A DNA stretch of 38,506 bases from Bacteroidales bacterium (GTDB lineage Bacteria > Bacteroidota > Bacteroidia > Bacteroidales > PUMT01): positions 1 to 38,506 of the forward strand of contig SLPB01000082.1 of NCBI GenBank assembly GCA_007132225.1. The letters are read 5' to 3'. Below, one piece after another: positions 38,106 to 38,506 of the stretch. Numbering within the stretch: position 1 is the first letter of the stretch; each line of letters opens with the position of its first letter. Made by a program: the position numbers and the translations under genes. The notes beneath the pieces are model-generated. The model worked only from the letters and a program-made list of their open reading frames with translations. It was not told the origin of the DNA and did not search any database.

Positions 38106-38506
38106 ATGATCAAAAAGTTCACAAGTATCCTGTTCCTGTTTCATATATTCTTATTTGCAACAGCACAGGAGGAATCCAGATTAATGAGGTTCCCTGCCAT
38201 TCACGGTGACCAGATAGTCTTTAGTTATGCCGGAAATTTATATACCGTCAGCAGTTCTGGCGGAACAGCAAGTAAACTTACCAGCCACGATGGTTATGAA
38301 ATGTTCCCCCGTTTTTCACCTGACGGTAAACACATAGCCTTTACAGGCCAGTATGACGGCAATACCGAAGTTTTCCTTATCCCTTCAGTCGGCGGAGAAC
38401 CTCGGCGCCTGACCTATACAGCCACCCTGGAGCGCGATGATCTGGGCGACCGTATGGGGCCCAACAACATAGTTATGGGGTGGACTCCTGACGGCAAACA
38501 TATTAC
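38106..38506 (+). CDS. Tricorn-type protease / WD40-like beta-propeller protein (truncated by window end)
   Basis: Translated from ATG 38106: MIKKFTSILFLFHIFLFATAQEESRLMRFPAIHGDQIVFSYAGNLYTVSSSGGTASKLTSHDGYEMFPRFSPDGKHIAFTG...; signal peptide and PD40 repeats. Confidence 0.85.
   Translation, partial: MIKKFTSILFLFHIFLFATAQEESRLMRFPAIHGDQIVFSYAGNLYTVSSSGGTASKLTSHDGYEMFPRFSPDGKHIAFTGQYDGNTEVFLIPSVGGEPRRLTYTATLERDDLGDRMGPNNIVMGWTPDGKHI

Noticed and set aside
1-38506. CRISPR arrays, prophage, transposases, toxin-antitoxin or defence systems
   Set aside because: No regularly spaced repeats, transposase motifs or recognisable defence genes were found in either strand by reading.

Overview
Chromosomal window from a Bacteroidetes (probably Bacteroidales-type) bacterium, mostly housekeeping genes. 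The left edge has a minus-strand tRNA-Thr/Tyr/Gly cluster with hpf, xerC and rpsU. Other recognisable genes are an SNF-family Na+ symporter, two Omp85/POTRA outer-membrane proteins, a SpoU/TrmH methyltransferase, a PorT-like protein, mnmA, an Fe-S-type cysH, coaE, a YbbR protein, yajC, nusB, a PUR/DUF3276 protein, a fused feoA-feoB, mgtE, pepD, mce, an LTA-synthase-like transferase, and a truncated tricorn-type protease at the right edge. Three short genes missing from the ORF track were read directly from the sequence: ribosomal protein THX, a FeoB-associated Cys-rich protein and rubredoxin. The best non-coding signal is an M-box (ykoK) Mg2+ riboswitch on the minus strand upstream of mgtE, with a readable antiterminator/terminator expression platform. 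The best protein-level signal is a paralogous pair: a 1015-aa NagZ-type GH3 plus beta-lactamase-family fusion, and a 686-aa relative that lacks the GH3 catalytic domain and has an altered second beta-lactamase motif (YSC instead of YSD/YxN). I saw no CRISPR array, prophage, IS element or obvious defence island.
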